Part shown: positions 1-8,355 of the stretch, in pieces
Layout: every line of letters starts with the position of its first letter
Numbering within the stretch: the stretch's first letter is position 1
Assembly (NCBI RefSeq): GCF_947487575.1
Contig: NZ_CANKXG010000001.1
Span: 414,737 to 478,736, forward strand
DNA length: 64,000 nt
Source: an uncultured Algibacter sp.
Lineage (GTDB): Bacteria > Bacteroidota > Bacteroidia > Flavobacteriales > Flavobacteriaceae
Direction: 5' to 3'
Translations under genes and position numbers: made by a program
The notes under the pieces: generated by a model
Seen by the model: the letters and a program-made list of their open reading frames with translations, nothing else
Database searches by the model: none
What the model was told of the DNA's origin: nothing

Positions 1-1131
1 ACGTGTTAATTTAATCGACAAATCTGTCAAAATAATTTTAGAATTCCCGTTACGCTCAATATGGTAAATAGCATCTTGTAGCTCGTTACTAATATCCATT
101 ATGTTGTTTCCGTGTACAAAAGGCGCAAAATTTTCAAGCTTAAACTTTTCGGTTTTGGGTTCTAGATACACTAAATCAGTAGCATTATAATTTAGTAAAA
201 GTGCCTGACGGAAAAAATCTAAACAAAAATTTAAAAACTGTTTTTGGGTCTCTCTACCTGTTTTAGCAATATCTTCACTCCAAGAAATTAAATCATGAAT
301 AGCCGCTTTATTGCCTTTTGCTTTAAAAGCACTTCTAATCCAGAAAACAAACCAAGTTTCAAACTGAATATCTTCAGAATCTTGATATACCAAATCACAA
401 GCCTTGTTATAATTCCCGTTAGATTGACTCGCTATTTTTGATGCCACTCGAACATCAATATTATACTGTTTTACCAGAGCATTTTTTATAACGTCTTCAG
501 CCAATGGCGGAAAATGTAAAATTTGGCAGCGCGACCGTATGGTGTTTATAATCTGCTCTTCATCTTCAGCAATCAATAAAAAAATAGTCTTATTAGGCGG
601 TTCTTCAATCAGTTTTAAAAGCTTATTGGCACAAGCAGTATTCATTTTTTCAGCCATCCAAATCAGCATCACTTTATAACCACCTTCGTAAGATTTTAGC
701 GTAAGCGATTTGACGATTTCATGCGCCTCATCAACCCCAATTTGCCCCTGTTTATTATCAACACCAAGTAATTTGTACCAATCAAATAAATTCCCATAAG
801 GTTGCTCATTCAGCAATTGGCGCCACTCTTCAAGATAAAAACCAGACACAGGTTTACTTTTTACCTTACTACTTGTAGTTACCGGAAAAGCAAAATGCAA
901 ATCAGGATGCGAAACGTTTTTAAACTTCAAATTACAAACTTCGTTTCCCGTATTATTTTCTCCACCAGAATTCGAGCATAAAATATATTGCGCATAAGCC
1001 AACGCCATAGGCAAGGTGCCAGAACCCTCATTACCAACAAATAATTGCGCATGCGGTATTCTGCCATTATCCACACTCTGCGTAAGGTGTTTTTTAATAT
1101 GTTCTTGACCTAAAATGTCTTCAAAAAGCAT
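1..1131 (-). CDS. holB: DNA polymerase III subunit delta' (partial, C-terminus off window)
   Basis: The reverse-strand frame starts at the ATG ending at 1131 and stays open to base 1, so the C-terminus is missing (377 codons visible). The N-terminus MLFEDILGQEHIKKHL and the following IPHAQLFVGNEGSGTLPMA (residues about 26-42) are typical of the flavobacterial clamp-loader delta' subunit; the P-loop is degenerate, as expected for a subunit that does not hydrolyse ATP. An SRC motif (IRSRCQILHF) lies near residue 200, and KLLKLIEEPP precedes it. The zinc-module cysteines are only partly recognisable. In the family, delta' works with delta and tau/gamma to load the sliding clamp at replication forks. 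A TACTTTTG box ends 5 bases before the ATG, suggesting a nearly leaderless mRNA. Confidence 0.9.
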   Translation of the reverse strand, partial: MLFEDILGQEHIKKHLTQSVDNGRIPHAQLFVGNEGSGTLPMALAYAQYILCSNSGGENNTGNEVCNLKFKNVSHPDLHFAFPVTTSSKVKSKPVSGFYLEEWRQLLNEQPYGNLFDWYKLLGVDNKQGQIGVDEAHEIVKSLTLKSYEGGYKVMLIWMAEKMNTACANKLLKLIEEPPNKTIFLLIAEDEEQIINTIRSRCQILHFPPLAEDVIKNALVKQYNIDVRVASKIASQSNGNYNKACDLVYQDSEDIQFETWFVFWIRSAFKAKGNKAAIHDLISWSEDIAKTGRETQKQFLNFCLDFFRQALLLNYNATDLVYLEPKTEKFKLENFAPFVHGNNIMDISNELQDAIYHIERNGNSKIILTDLSIKLTR

Positions 1132-1136
1132 AAAAG

Positions 1137-1144
1137 CAAAAGTA
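1137..1144 (-). promoter_or_regulatory. -7 promoter box of holB
   Basis: On the reverse strand the sequence reads TACTTTTG, matching the Bacteroidota -7 consensus TAnnTTTG. It ends 5 bases before the holB ATG, so the transcript would start at or next to the start codon. No clear -33 TTTG was seen at the expected distance. Confidence 0.5.
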
Positions 1145-1201
1145 AATGAATTTTATTAGATGTTACGCACCAAAAAAGCAGTAAAATTTTATAGATGTTT
1201 A

Positions 1202-1354
1202 TTTGGGCGTTACCCGAAAAGGGTCGGGCTTTCCGCTATATCTTTTTTATGTCATAGCTAGGAGCGGGCAACGTGGTTATCTGTTAATTTCAGTTCTAAA
1301 GTAAAGGTGTATCTATTTCTTTAAAAAAGGATGCCGCTTCAATCCCTAACGCGC
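1202..1354. repeat. Dispersed intergenic repeat, copy A
   Basis: The left end reads ATTTGGGCGTTACCC followed by GGTCGGGCTTTCCGCT, and the right end reads GGATGCCGCTTCAATCCC then TAACGCGC. A second, inverted copy with the same end motifs lies at 55521-55623. The two ends share the inverted hexamer GCGTTA/TAACGC. The centre differs between copies. It stands out from the AT-rich surroundings and encodes no protein; it may be a MITE-like element or give a structured RNA. Confidence 0.7.
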
Positions 1355-1405
1355 TTGCTTGCTATCTTAGGGATTTAAATTTTAAAAGTGATTTTTTTTG
1401 AGAGG

Positions 1406-1462
1406 TTCGTTTAACGTCGGATATAAAATCGTTTTAATGTTTTATATCCGACGTTAAACGAA
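1406..1462. repeat. Perfect 23-bp inverted repeat with 11-base loop
   Basis: Arms at 1406-1428 and 1440-1462 are exact reverse complements; the core of the left arm is GTTTAACGTCGGATATAAAA. The loop is TCGTTTTAATG. The right arm is not followed by a T-run, and it lies between divergent promoters, so it is not an ordinary terminator. The ends GTTTAAC and GTTAAAC fit the integron attC core consensus RYYYAAC/GTTRRRY, but the perfect arms lack the extrahelical bases of real attC sites. Confidence 0.85.
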
Positions 1463-1649
1463 GGTAGCAGAAAAATTTTACAAAGTCAAGTTTTAGATGT
1501 AATCGATATTTCATTATTTTTCAGTATAACAATGAGTTTGAGAGTAAGTTTATAAAATCTGAGACCTGTATAATTAAAAAATCAAACATTTCTTTTACAC
1601 TTCAAACGTTTTCGTTAAAAAACACATTTTATATAGGCTTTTAATTAGT

Positions 1650-1657
1650 TACATTTG
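1650..1657 (+). promoter_or_regulatory. -7 promoter box of pgk
   Basis: TACATTTG matches TAnnTTTG, 37 bases before the pgk ATG, giving a predicted 5' leader of about 30 bases. No convincing -33 TTTG was found. Confidence 0.5.
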
Positions 1658-1694
1658 TGAATCAAACAGTTAAAACGATAAAATTAAATATATA

Positions 1695-2882
1695 ATGAAG
1701 ACGCTAAACGATTTTAATTTCGAAAATAAAAAAGCTCTAATCCGTGTGGATTTTAATGTGCCATTAAACGAAAATTTTGAGGTAACAGATGCAACAAGAA
1801 TTGTATCTGCAAAACCAACAATTATTAAAATTTTAGAAGATGGAGGGAGTTGTATTTTAATGTCGCATTTAGGTCGCCCAAAAGGATTTCAAGAGGAGTT
1901 TTCGTTAAAACACATAGCAAAAAAAGTTGAAGACGTTTTAGGTGTAGAGGTTAAAACCGTTGCAGATTGCATTGGTGATGATGTTGAAGCTGCTGCTGCA
2001 AGTTTAGAGCCTGGGCAAATTTTATTATTAGAAAACTTACGTTTCTATAAAGAAGAGACTGCGGGAGATAAAGACTTTGCAGAAAAACTATCAAAATTAG
2101 GAGACATTTACGTAAACGATGCCTTTGGTACAGCGCACAGAGCGCATGCATCTACAACCATCGTAGCGCAGTTTTTTGAAGGTAAAAAATGCTTCGGTAA
2201 CTTATTAGCTCAAGAAATTGAAAGCATCAATAAAGTTATGGAAACAGGAGAAAAACCTGTTTTAGCAATACTTGGAGGCGCAAAAGTATCTTCAAAAATT
2301 ACCATTATCGAAAATATTTTAGATAAAGTAGACCACTTAATTATTGGTGGTGGTATGGCATTTACATTTGTAAAAGCTCAAGGTGGAAAAATAGGAAACT
2401 CCATATGTGAAGACGATAAAATGCCATTAGCGCTTGAAATATTAGAACAAGCTAAAGCTAAAAATGTACAAGTACATATTCCTGTAGATACGATTGCAGC
2501 AGACGATTTTAGTAATGATGCGAACACACAAATACTTGACATTAACGAAATTCCTGACGGATGGGAAGGTGTAGATGCTGGACCAAAATCTAGAGCGCAA
2601 TTTCATGATGTGGTTATGCAATCTAAAACCATCCTTTGGAACGGGCCATTAGGCGTTTTTGAAATGGAAAGTTTTGCAAACGGAACTATAGAATTAGGAA
2701 ACTCTATTGCTGAAGCTACTAAAAACGGAGCCTTTTCTCTTGTTGGCGGTGGAGATTCTGTTGCAGCAGTTAAGCAATTTGGTTTTGAAGATAAAGTAAG
2801 CTACGTAAGTACAGGTGGTGGTGCCATGTTAGAAAGTTTAGAAGGTAAAACACTTCCTGGAATTGCTGCTATTTTAGAATAG
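1695..2882 (+). CDS. pgk: Phosphoglycerate kinase
   Basis: 395 aa, the usual length for bacterial PGK. It transfers phosphate between 1,3-bisphosphoglycerate and ADP in glycolysis, in the cytoplasm. Visible family motifs are RVDFNVPL near residue 17, SHLGRPKG near 57, [14 protein letters not shown] near 141, GGAKVSSKI near 193, GGGMAFTF near 217 and the C-terminal nucleotide-binding GGGDSVAAV and STGGGAMLE. The ATG start fits the conserved N-terminus. It has its own promoter box at 1650 and is followed after 74 bases by a lytic transglycosylase gene in the same direction. Identification is secure. Confidence 0.98.
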   Translation: MKTLNDFNFENKKALIRVDFNVPLNENFEVTDATRIVSAKPTIIKILEDGGSCILMSHLGRPKGFQEEFSLKHIAKKVEDVLGVEVKTVADCIGDDVEAAAASLEPGQILLLENLRFYKEETAGDKDFAEKLSKLGDIYVNDAFGTAHRAHASTTIVAQFFEGKKCFGNLLAQEIESINKVMETGEKPVLAILGGAKVSSKITIIENILDKVDHLIIGGGMAFTFVKAQGGKIGNSICEDDKMPLALEILEQAKAKNVQVHIPVDTIAADDFSNDANTQILDINEIPDGWEGVDAGPKSRAQFHDVVMQSKTILWNGPLGVFEMESFANGTIELGNSIAEATKNGAFSLVGGGDSVAAVKQFGFEDKVSYVSTGGGAMLESLEGKTLPGIAAILE

Positions 2883-2956
2883 TTGTAATTAAGCTTTCAA
2901 ATTAGCCTAAAAAATACGATTTTAGCCATAGTATCGTTCATTAATGAATAGATTTT

Positions 2957-4543
2957 ATGGCTTTTCGTTTTTTTATAATAATATGTCTTCTTAACATAAG
3001 TACTTGTTTTTCTCAAATACAAGACTCCATTTCTACATCAAATCATGTAGTAAAGGATACGCTTTCAACTCAAAGCACACAAGTTAAAGATTCACTAATT
3101 CTTGATAATACAAGAATTGTAAAAGTTATTGAAGCTGAGATTGATTCAACTTCAACAAAAAGCTTAAAAGACTTAGAATTTGCTTCTAAATTAGACGAGA
3201 AGTGGTTTGAGGAATTGTATAGTAATAATTTATTTGATACCATTTACAAAACGGTTACAGAGTTAGATTATAAACCTGTCGATTATCCAGAATTATCAAC
3301 GGATACGCTTAAAGCAAGATTAAAAGAATTGGATGCTAGAACACCTTTTAATGTGGAATACAATTCATCTCTTGAAAGCGTTATAAAATCCTATTTAAAG
3401 CACAGACGTAAATCTATTCAAAAACTCTTAACGCTAAGCGCGTTTTACTTCCCAATGTTTGAAACGGAGTTGGATAAACATGATATTCCTTTAGAAATAA
3501 AATATTTGGCTATTGTAGAGTCGGCATTAAAACCAAGAGCAAGGTCTAGAGTTGGCGCAACAGGCTTATGGCAATTTATGTTTGGTACTGGCAAAGAATA
3601 TGGACTAGATGTAAGTAGCTATGTTGATGAACGTAGCGATCCTATTAAATCTACCGAAGCCGCAGCAAAATATTTAGCCAGATTATATAAAATATTTGGT
3701 GATTGGGATTTGGCTTTAGCAGCCTATAATTCTGGACCAGGTAATGTGGGTAAAGCCATAAGACGTTCTGGAGGGTATAGAAATTATTGGAATATTCGAC
3801 ATAACCTTCCACGAGAAACCGCGGGATATTTACCAGCGTTTTTGGCTAATATGTACATTTTTGAATATGCCAAAGAGCACGGTTTTAAAAAGTATAAACC
3901 CGAATTGGCTTATTTTGAAACCGATACGGTTAGAGTAAAACAAATGATAACGCTCGACCAGGTTTCAGAAGCAACTGGTACGCCCATTGAGGAACTTCAG
4001 TTTTTAAACCCATCATATAAATTAGATATCATTCCTTTTATTAAAGATGAAAATTATGTGCTTAGATTACCTATTGATGTTGTTGGAAAGTTTGTAAACA
4101 ATGAAGATAGAATCTACGCGTTTGCGAAAGCAGAATTTGATAAGCGCGAAAAACCAATGCCTCAATTTACTAATGCAGAATCTAAAACAACGTATAGAGT
4201 TAAGTCTGGTGATTATTTAGGTAAAATATCTAGAATGTATGGTGTTAGGGTGAGTAATATTAAAAAATGGAATGGTTTGAGAAGTAATAACTTAAAGATT
4301 GGGCAACGGTTAACTATTTACCCTCGAAAGCCTAATGTAAACAACACATCTTCCGCGAAAGCGAAAATAAAACCTAAACCCATTTCTGGAGAAGTTTTTA
4401 ATTATACAGTTATAAATGGAGACTCTTTATGGAGCATCTCTCAAAAATTCCCAGGTGTTTCTATTCAAAATATTAAAGATTGGAACGGTATTAGTGGTAG
4501 TAAATTAAAACCAGGAATGATACTTAAAATTTCTAAGGGTTAA
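2957..4543 (+). CDS. mltD: LysM-containing lytic transglycosylase (MltD-like)
   Basis: 528 aa with an N-terminal signal peptide (about residues 1-19, ending CFS). The central SLT/GH23 domain carries the catalytic glutamate E188 in AIVESALKP, followed by GATGLWQFM and LALAAYNSGPGNV, the substrate-groove motifs of the MltD family. Two LysM domains follow at about residues 412-456 and 482-526, which bind peptidoglycan. In the family such enzymes cleave the glycan backbone in the periplasm, leaving anhydromuramic ends. The linker between the LysM domains (4350-4367) is encoded by a palindromic TTCCGC-type sequence like the intergenic repeats. The downstream DUF4837 gene is 24 bases away and probably co-transcribed. 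Confidence 0.93.
   Translation: MAFRFFIIICLLNISTCFSQIQDSISTSNHVVKDTLSTQSTQVKDSLILDNTRIVKVIEAEIDSTSTKSLKDLEFASKLDEKWFEELYSNNLFDTIYKTVTELDYKPVDYPELSTDTLKARLKELDARTPFNVEYNSSLESVIKSYLKHRRKSIQKLLTLSAFYFPMFETELDKHDIPLEIKYLAIVESALKPRARSRVGATGLWQFMFGTGKEYGLDVSSYVDERSDPIKSTEAAAKYLARLYKIFGDWDLALAAYNSGPGNVGKAIRRSGGYRNYWNIRHNLPRETAGYLPAFLANMYIFEYAKEHGFKKYKPELAYFETDTVRVKQMITLDQVSEATGTPIEELQFLNPSYKLDIIPFIKDENYVLRLPIDVVGKFVNNEDRIYAFAKAEFDKREKPMPQFTNAESKTTYRVKSGDYLGKISRMYGVRVSNIKKWNGLRSNNLKIGQRLTIYPRKPNVNNTSSAKAKIKPKPISGEVFNYTVINGDSLWSISQKFPGVSIQNIKDWNGISGSKLKPGMILKISKG
4350..4367. repeat. Palindromic TTCCGC element inside the mltD reading frame
   Basis: CTTCCGCGAAAGCGAAAAT closely resembles the intergenic hairpin at 54400-54419 read on its reverse strand (TTCCGCGAAGGCGGAAAT). 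It codes for part of the SSAKAK linker between the two LysM domains, a place where an insertion would be tolerated. Confidence 0.5.
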
Positions 4544-4567
4544 ATTTCTTAAAACATAAAACATATT

Positions 4568-5578
4568 ATGCGATATTTTCTATTTTCATTACTTACGCTA
4601 GCACTTTTAATGTCTTGCGTTGATAAAAAACAATCAAAAGAAAAATTTCTACCAGATGCTTCTGGAGCAATAAATAATGTCTCTGTTGTAACAGAAAATG
4701 ATTTATGGGATGGTAGAGTTGGTGAAGCGATAAGAAATGTGCTAGCAAAACCTATTTACGGTTTACCACAAGATGAACCTACCTTTACCATTAGCCAAAT
4801 ACCGCCAGCAGTTTTTTCTGGATTTGTAACTAAAAACAGAACTGTTTTAAAAATTGAAGCAGGGAAAGAAGCAGGTATAAAGATATCTGATGATGTGTAT
4901 GCAAAACCGCAAAAAGTAATAGTGGTTTCTGGTAAAACGAAAGAAGTTATTATAAATGTTTTAAAAGAAAATGAGTCTAAAATTATTGAAACGTTTAGAA
5001 ATGCGGAGTTAACCGAAAGACGGCGTCAAATGTCAAAATCTCCACACCGTTTTACATCAATAAAAGAAAAGTTAGGTTTAACAATTCAGTTTCCATCAAT
5101 CTATGAAGTTGCAAAGGAAACTGATAATTTCTTCTGGTTTAGAAAAGATATTACAACAGGACATTCACATTTAATGATTTACGAATTACCTTTTGATGCC
5201 ATAAAAAGAAATGACAGCACTACAGTGGGACAAATAATTAAGATTAGAGATTCTATAGGAAAGCAATATTTTAAAGGGCGATTGGATGGAACAGTAAACG
5301 CAAAAGGAGAAACAATAAACTCTTTTATGATAACAGAGAGTGCTTACACACCTTTTCATGAAGAAACTATTTTAGATAATAAATTGGCTTTTGAAACTAA
5401 AGGCCTTTGGGAATTAACCAATGATTTTATGGGAGGATCGTTTATAAATTATACGATTGAAGATAAAGTAAATAAAAGATGGATAGGGATTGAAGGTTTT
5501 GTGTTTGCACCATCTGTAGAGAAGCGTAACTATATGTTAGAGCTTGAATCTATTATAAAATCAGTAAAAATTGAGTAA
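4568..5578 (+). CDS. DUF4837 family lipoprotein
   Basis: 336 aa. The N-terminus MRYFLFSLLTLALLMSC is a lipoprotein signal peptide with the lipobox cysteine at residue 17, so the protein should be anchored in the envelope. The rest matches my recollection of the Bacteroidota DUF4837 family, of unknown function. No catalytic motif is evident. It starts 24 bases after the lytic transglycosylase and ends just before a strong bidirectional terminator, so it closes the pgk-mltD-DUF4837 run. A role in cell-wall upkeep is only suggested by the neighbour. Confidence 0.8.
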   Translation: MRYFLFSLLTLALLMSCVDKKQSKEKFLPDASGAINNVSVVTENDLWDGRVGEAIRNVLAKPIYGLPQDEPTFTISQIPPAVFSGFVTKNRTVLKIEAGKEAGIKISDDVYAKPQKVIVVSGKTKEVIINVLKENESKIIETFRNAELTERRRQMSKSPHRFTSIKEKLGLTIQFPSIYEVAKETDNFFWFRKDITTGHSHLMIYELPFDAIKRNDSTTVGQIIKIRDSIGKQYFKGRLDGTVNAKGETINSFMITESAYTPFHEETILDNKLAFETKGLWELTNDFMGGSFINYTIEDKVNKRWIGIEGFVFAPSVEKRNYMLELESIIKSVKIE

Positions 5579-5599
5579 CTATATATCTTTGTGAAAACT

Positions 5600-5628
5600 A
5601 AAAAACCAGCTGATTGAGCTGGTTTTTT
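5600..5628. terminator. Bidirectional rho-independent terminator
   Basis: Arms AAAAAACCAGCT (5600-5611) and AGCTGGTTTTTT (5617-5628) pair perfectly around a GATTG loop. With A-runs on one side and T-runs on the other, it can stop the DUF4837 transcript from the left and the tatA transcript from the right. Confidence 0.9.
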
Positions 5629-5649
5629 AGTGTCAGACAAAATTAAATT

Positions 5650-5823
5650 TTATCCTTTTTTATCTTCAGTAGTTTCGTCTTCTTCTTTACTTGCATCTTT
5701 AAACTCTTTAATTCCGCTACCTAATCCACGCATTAATTCAGGTATTTTTTTACCTCCAAATAAAAGTAAAACGGCCAAGACAATTAATGCTATTTGCCAA
5801 GGTCCTATCGCTAATGGTAACAT
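5650..5823 (-). CDS. tatA: Sec-independent protein translocase TatA/TatE
   Basis: 57 aa from the ATG at 5823. One N-terminal membrane helix ([14 protein letters not shown]) is followed by [18 protein letters not shown], the amphipathic helix of TatA/E proteins, and a short acidic tail. In the family it forms the pore that exports folded twin-arginine proteins with TatC; no tatC is nearby. The frame opens at 5856, but a TAACTTTG promoter box lies at 5854-5861, so that start would be upstream of the transcript. The ATG at 5835 is the only real alternative. The convergent terminator at 5600-5628 ends the transcript. Confidence 0.9.
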   Translation of the reverse strand: MLPLAIGPWQIALIVLAVLLLFGGKKIPELMRGLGSGIKEFKDASKEEDETTEDKKG

Positions 5824-5853
5824 ATATAAGATCATAATAATTATTTTAAAGTA

Positions 5854-5861
5854 CAAAGTTA
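5854..5861 (-). promoter_or_regulatory. -7 promoter box of tatA
   Basis: Reverse-strand TAACTTTG fits TAnnTTTG and lies 30 bases before the chosen tatA ATG. It excludes the longest possible tatA start. Confidence 0.55.
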
Positions 5862-5936
5862 ATAATTAAAGTTTAATAAAAACGTTTTGAACCTAACTTT
5901 AGCATTTAGAGAACCAACACTTGCAATAAATTTATT

Positions 5937-5944
5937 TATTTTTG
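5937..5944 (+). promoter_or_regulatory. -7 promoter box of the M23 peptidase gene
   Basis: TATTTTTG fits TAnnTTTG and ends 6 bases before the ATG at 5951, so transcription should begin at or beside the start codon. The site overlaps a TTG codon at 5942 that would otherwise extend the frame. Confidence 0.45.
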
Positions 5945-5950
5945 TTCATC

Positions 5951-6820
5951 ATGGCAGACAAAAAAAAGAAACCAAAAAAGATAAAAGGTAAGTTATTGAA
6001 TAAGTATCGTTTAATGATACTAAATGAACATACTTTTGAAGAACGCTTATCCTTTAAATTATCCCGATTAAATGTATTTGTTTTAACATCGTTATTAGCT
6101 ATATTTTTAATTACACTTACGTATTTGTTAATTGCACTTACACCTTTGCGTGAATATATTCCTGGTTACTCATCAACAGCATTAAAAAAGAAAGCAACAG
6201 AGTTAAACTACAAAACAGATTCGCTACAGCGTGTTATTTCTTTAAATGACCGTTACTATGAGTCTATAAAGAAAGTATTAACAGGTGATGTAACTAAAGT
6301 AGATTTTAATAAAGACTCCATTATTGAAGCAGTAAAGTTAGAAGCTAGTGAAGTAGATTTAAGTCCTATTGCTGAAGACTCACTACTTCGTGAAAAAGTG
6401 GATAAAGAAGACAAGTATAATCTTTTTGAATCTGCAACTTCTGCAACAAATTTTGTTTTATTTCCACCAGTAAGTGGTACCATAAGTGAACATTATAATG
6501 CTAAAGAAAAGCACTACGCAGTTGATATTGTTGTAGCAAAAGATACTCCAATAAAAGCTACTGCCGATGGTATTGTGATTTTTTCAGAATGGACATCTAG
6601 TACAGGTTATGTTATAATTATTGAACATAGTTATGGACTAATTTCCATATATAAACACAACGCCACTTTAACTAAAGCACAGGGCGATTTAGTTAAAGCA
6701 GGAGAGGTTATTGCAACCGCTGGGAATACAGGGGAATTATCAACAGGACCGCATTTACATTTTGAACTTTGGAATGATGGCTACCCAATTAATCCAACAA
6801 ATTTTATAGATTTTAAATAA
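5951..6820 (+). CDS. Membrane-anchored M23 family metallopeptidase
   Basis: 289 aa from the ATG at 5951. A basic N-terminus is followed by one membrane helix at about residues 42-62, a spacer, and a C-terminal LytM/M23 domain. The zinc ligands are present: HYAVD (HxxxD) and GPHLHFELW (HxH). Family members cut peptide cross-links of peptidoglycan in the periplasm, so this one is probably an active endopeptidase, in contrast to the degenerate M23 domain at 57758-58987. The frame could start at TTG 5942, but that codon lies inside the promoter box. The GH3 gene follows within a few bases, so the two are likely co-transcribed. Confidence 0.9.
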   Translation: MADKKKKPKKIKGKLLNKYRLMILNEHTFEERLSFKLSRLNVFVLTSLLAIFLITLTYLLIALTPLREYIPGYSSTALKKKATELNYKTDSLQRVISLNDRYYESIKKVLTGDVTKVDFNKDSIIEAVKLEASEVDLSPIAEDSLLREKVDKEDKYNLFESATSATNFVLFPPVSGTISEHYNAKEKHYAVDIVVAKDTPIKATADGIVIFSEWTSSTGYVIIIEHSYGLISIYKHNATLTKAQGDLVKAGEVIATAGNTGELSTGPHLHFELWNDGYPINPTNFIDFK

Positions 6821-6826
6821 TTAATG

Positions 6827-8308
6827 ATGTCATTAAAATCGGCTTTAGCAAAACCATTTGCAAAACGTATTTATAAGAAAGTTCAGAAATGGGCCAATAA
6901 CCCTATTGAAACTCAAAATAAAATATTTCAAGAATTAATTTCTGAAGCTACTAGTACAAAGTTTGGTAAGGATCATGATTTTGTTAGCATAAATAATCAT
7001 ACAGATTTTATTAAACGTGTTCCTGTAAGGGATTATGAAGCTCTAAAACCTTATGTTGACAAAGTAGTAGCTGGTGAAGAAAATATCCTATGGAAAGGAA
7101 AACCTATTTATTTTGCAAAAACTTCGGGGACAACTTCAGGTTCCAAATACATCCCAATTACGAAAGAGAGTATGCCTAGCCATGTTGAAGCTGCTAGAAA
7201 TGCCATATTAATGTACATTCATGAAACAGGTAACGCTAAATTTGTGGATGGTAAAATGATTTTTCTACAAGGAAGCCCTATTTTGAATGAACAAAATGGT
7301 GTTCAACTTGGTCGACTATCTGGTATTGTAGCTCATTATGTGCCAAAATATTTGCAGAAAAATAGGTTGCCATCGTGGGATACCAATTGTATAGACGATT
7401 GGGAAACAAAAGTTGATGCTATTGTTGAGGAAACGTTACCTGAAAATATGACCATTATTTCTGGAATTCCATCTTGGGTGCAAATGTATTTTGAAAAACT
7501 TCAAGAAAAAACAGGAAAAAAGATAGGTGATATTTTTAAAAACTTCAATCTATTCATTTTTGGAGGTGTTAATTATGAACCTTATAGAAGTAAGTTCGAG
7601 AATTTAATTGGGCGAAAGGTAGATAGTATTGAGTTGTATCCAGCAAGTGAAGGTTTTTTTGCATTTCAAGATAAGCAGAAAGAAAAAGGTATGTTGCTTC
7701 AACTTAATTCTGGAATTTTCTATGAATTTATTAAGGCAGATGAATTTTTTGAGGAGAACCCAAAAAGAATTACAATTAAGGATGTAGAAGTTGGTGTAAA
7801 TTATGTGATGATAATTTCCACCAATGCAGGGCTATGGGCTTATAACATAGGAGATACTGTAGAGTTTACTTCAACTAAGCCTTATCGCGTAATTGTTTCA
7901 GGTAGAATAAAGCATTTTATTTCAGCTTTTGGTGAGCATGTTATAGGTAAGGAGGTAGAGCAAGCTATTCAAGACGCTACTACAAATTCTAACATTAGTG
8001 TTTCAGAATTTACGGTAGCACCACAAATAAACCCTAAAGAAGGTTTGCCATACCACGAATGGTTTATTGAATTTGAAAATGAACCAGAAAACCCTTCCGC
8101 TTTAGCGAAAAAAATTGATGAATCACTTCAAAAACAAAACACATACTATTTTGATTTAATTAAAGGTAGCGTGTTACAGCCTTTAAAGATAACTACAGTT
8201 AAGAAAGGTGGATTTCAAGACTATATGAAATCTATTGGAAAATTAGGAGGGCAAAATAAGCTGCCTAGATTGTCAAATGATAGAAAAATAGCTGACAATC
8301 TCCTATAG
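6827..8308 (+). CDS. GH3 family acyl-adenylating enzyme
   Basis: 493 aa. The protein has the GH3 fold signature of plant-type acyl-acid amido synthetases: the phosphate-binding loop KTSGTTSGSKYIP near residue 98, then YPASEGFFAFQ, YNIGDTVEF and GRIKHFISAFGEHV. Such enzymes activate a carboxylic acid as an acyl-adenylate and pass it to an amine or thiol; the substrates of bacterial members are not established. Two adjacent ATGs (6824 and 6827) are possible starts. The gene is coupled to the upstream M23 peptidase and lies 47 bases before a DUF6909-type gene. The auxin link implied by the family name should not be read into this protein. Confidence 0.88.
   Translation: MSLKSALAKPFAKRIYKKVQKWANNPIETQNKIFQELISEATSTKFGKDHDFVSINNHTDFIKRVPVRDYEALKPYVDKVVAGEENILWKGKPIYFAKTSGTTSGSKYIPITKESMPSHVEAARNAILMYIHETGNAKFVDGKMIFLQGSPILNEQNGVQLGRLSGIVAHYVPKYLQKNRLPSWDTNCIDDWETKVDAIVEETLPENMTIISGIPSWVQMYFEKLQEKTGKKIGDIFKNFNLFIFGGVNYEPYRSKFENLIGRKVDSIELYPASEGFFAFQDKQKEKGMLLQLNSGIFYEFIKADEFFEENPKRITIKDVEVGVNYVMIISTNAGLWAYNIGDTVEFTSTKPYRVIVSGRIKHFISAFGEHVIGKEVEQAIQDATTNSNISVSEFTVAPQINPKEGLPYHEWFIEFENEPENPSALAKKIDESLQKQNTYYFDLIKGSVLQPLKITTVKKGGFQDYMKSIGKLGGQNKLPRLSNDRKIADNLL
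8094..8110. repeat. Palindromic TTCCGC element inside the GH3 reading frame
   Basis: CTTCCGCTTTAGCGAAA is an imperfect palindrome (TTCCGC TTT AGCGAAA) of the same type as the mltD linker element. It encodes PSALAKK near the C-terminal domain. Confidence 0.35.
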
Positions 8309-8330
8309 AAAAATTAACACAAAATAATAG

Positions 8331-8338
8331 TATCTTTG
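8331..8338 (+). promoter_or_regulatory. -7 promoter box of the DUF6909 gene
   Basis: TATCTTTG matches TAnnTTTG, 17 bases before the ATG at 8356, in the 47-base gap after the GH3 gene. It may also drive the polysaccharide locus, whose first gene starts 12 bases after DUF6909 ends. Confidence 0.5.
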
Positions 8339-8355
8339 CCCAACCAAATTAAACT

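Larger units (their letters stand above)
1132..1694. other. Gene-free 563-bp spacer between divergent holB and pgk
   Basis: No plausible protein-coding frame is present. From left to right it contains the holB promoter, a copy of a dispersed GC-richer repeat (1202-1354), a hairpin with arms AATCCCTAA (1341-1349) and TTAGGGATT (1367-1375), a 23-bp perfect inverted repeat (1406-1462), an AT-rich stretch and the pgk promoter. Because both flanking genes point away, neither hairpin can be their terminator; an unannotated small RNA is possible but unproven. Confidence 0.7.

Noticed and set aside
1406..1462. Integron attC site
   Set aside because: The end motifs fit, but the arms are perfect with no extrahelical bases, the site is single, and no integrase or cassette array is present.
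5630..5869. Forward-strand 79-aa frame opposite tatA
   Set aside because: It is antisense to a clear tatA and has no family features.
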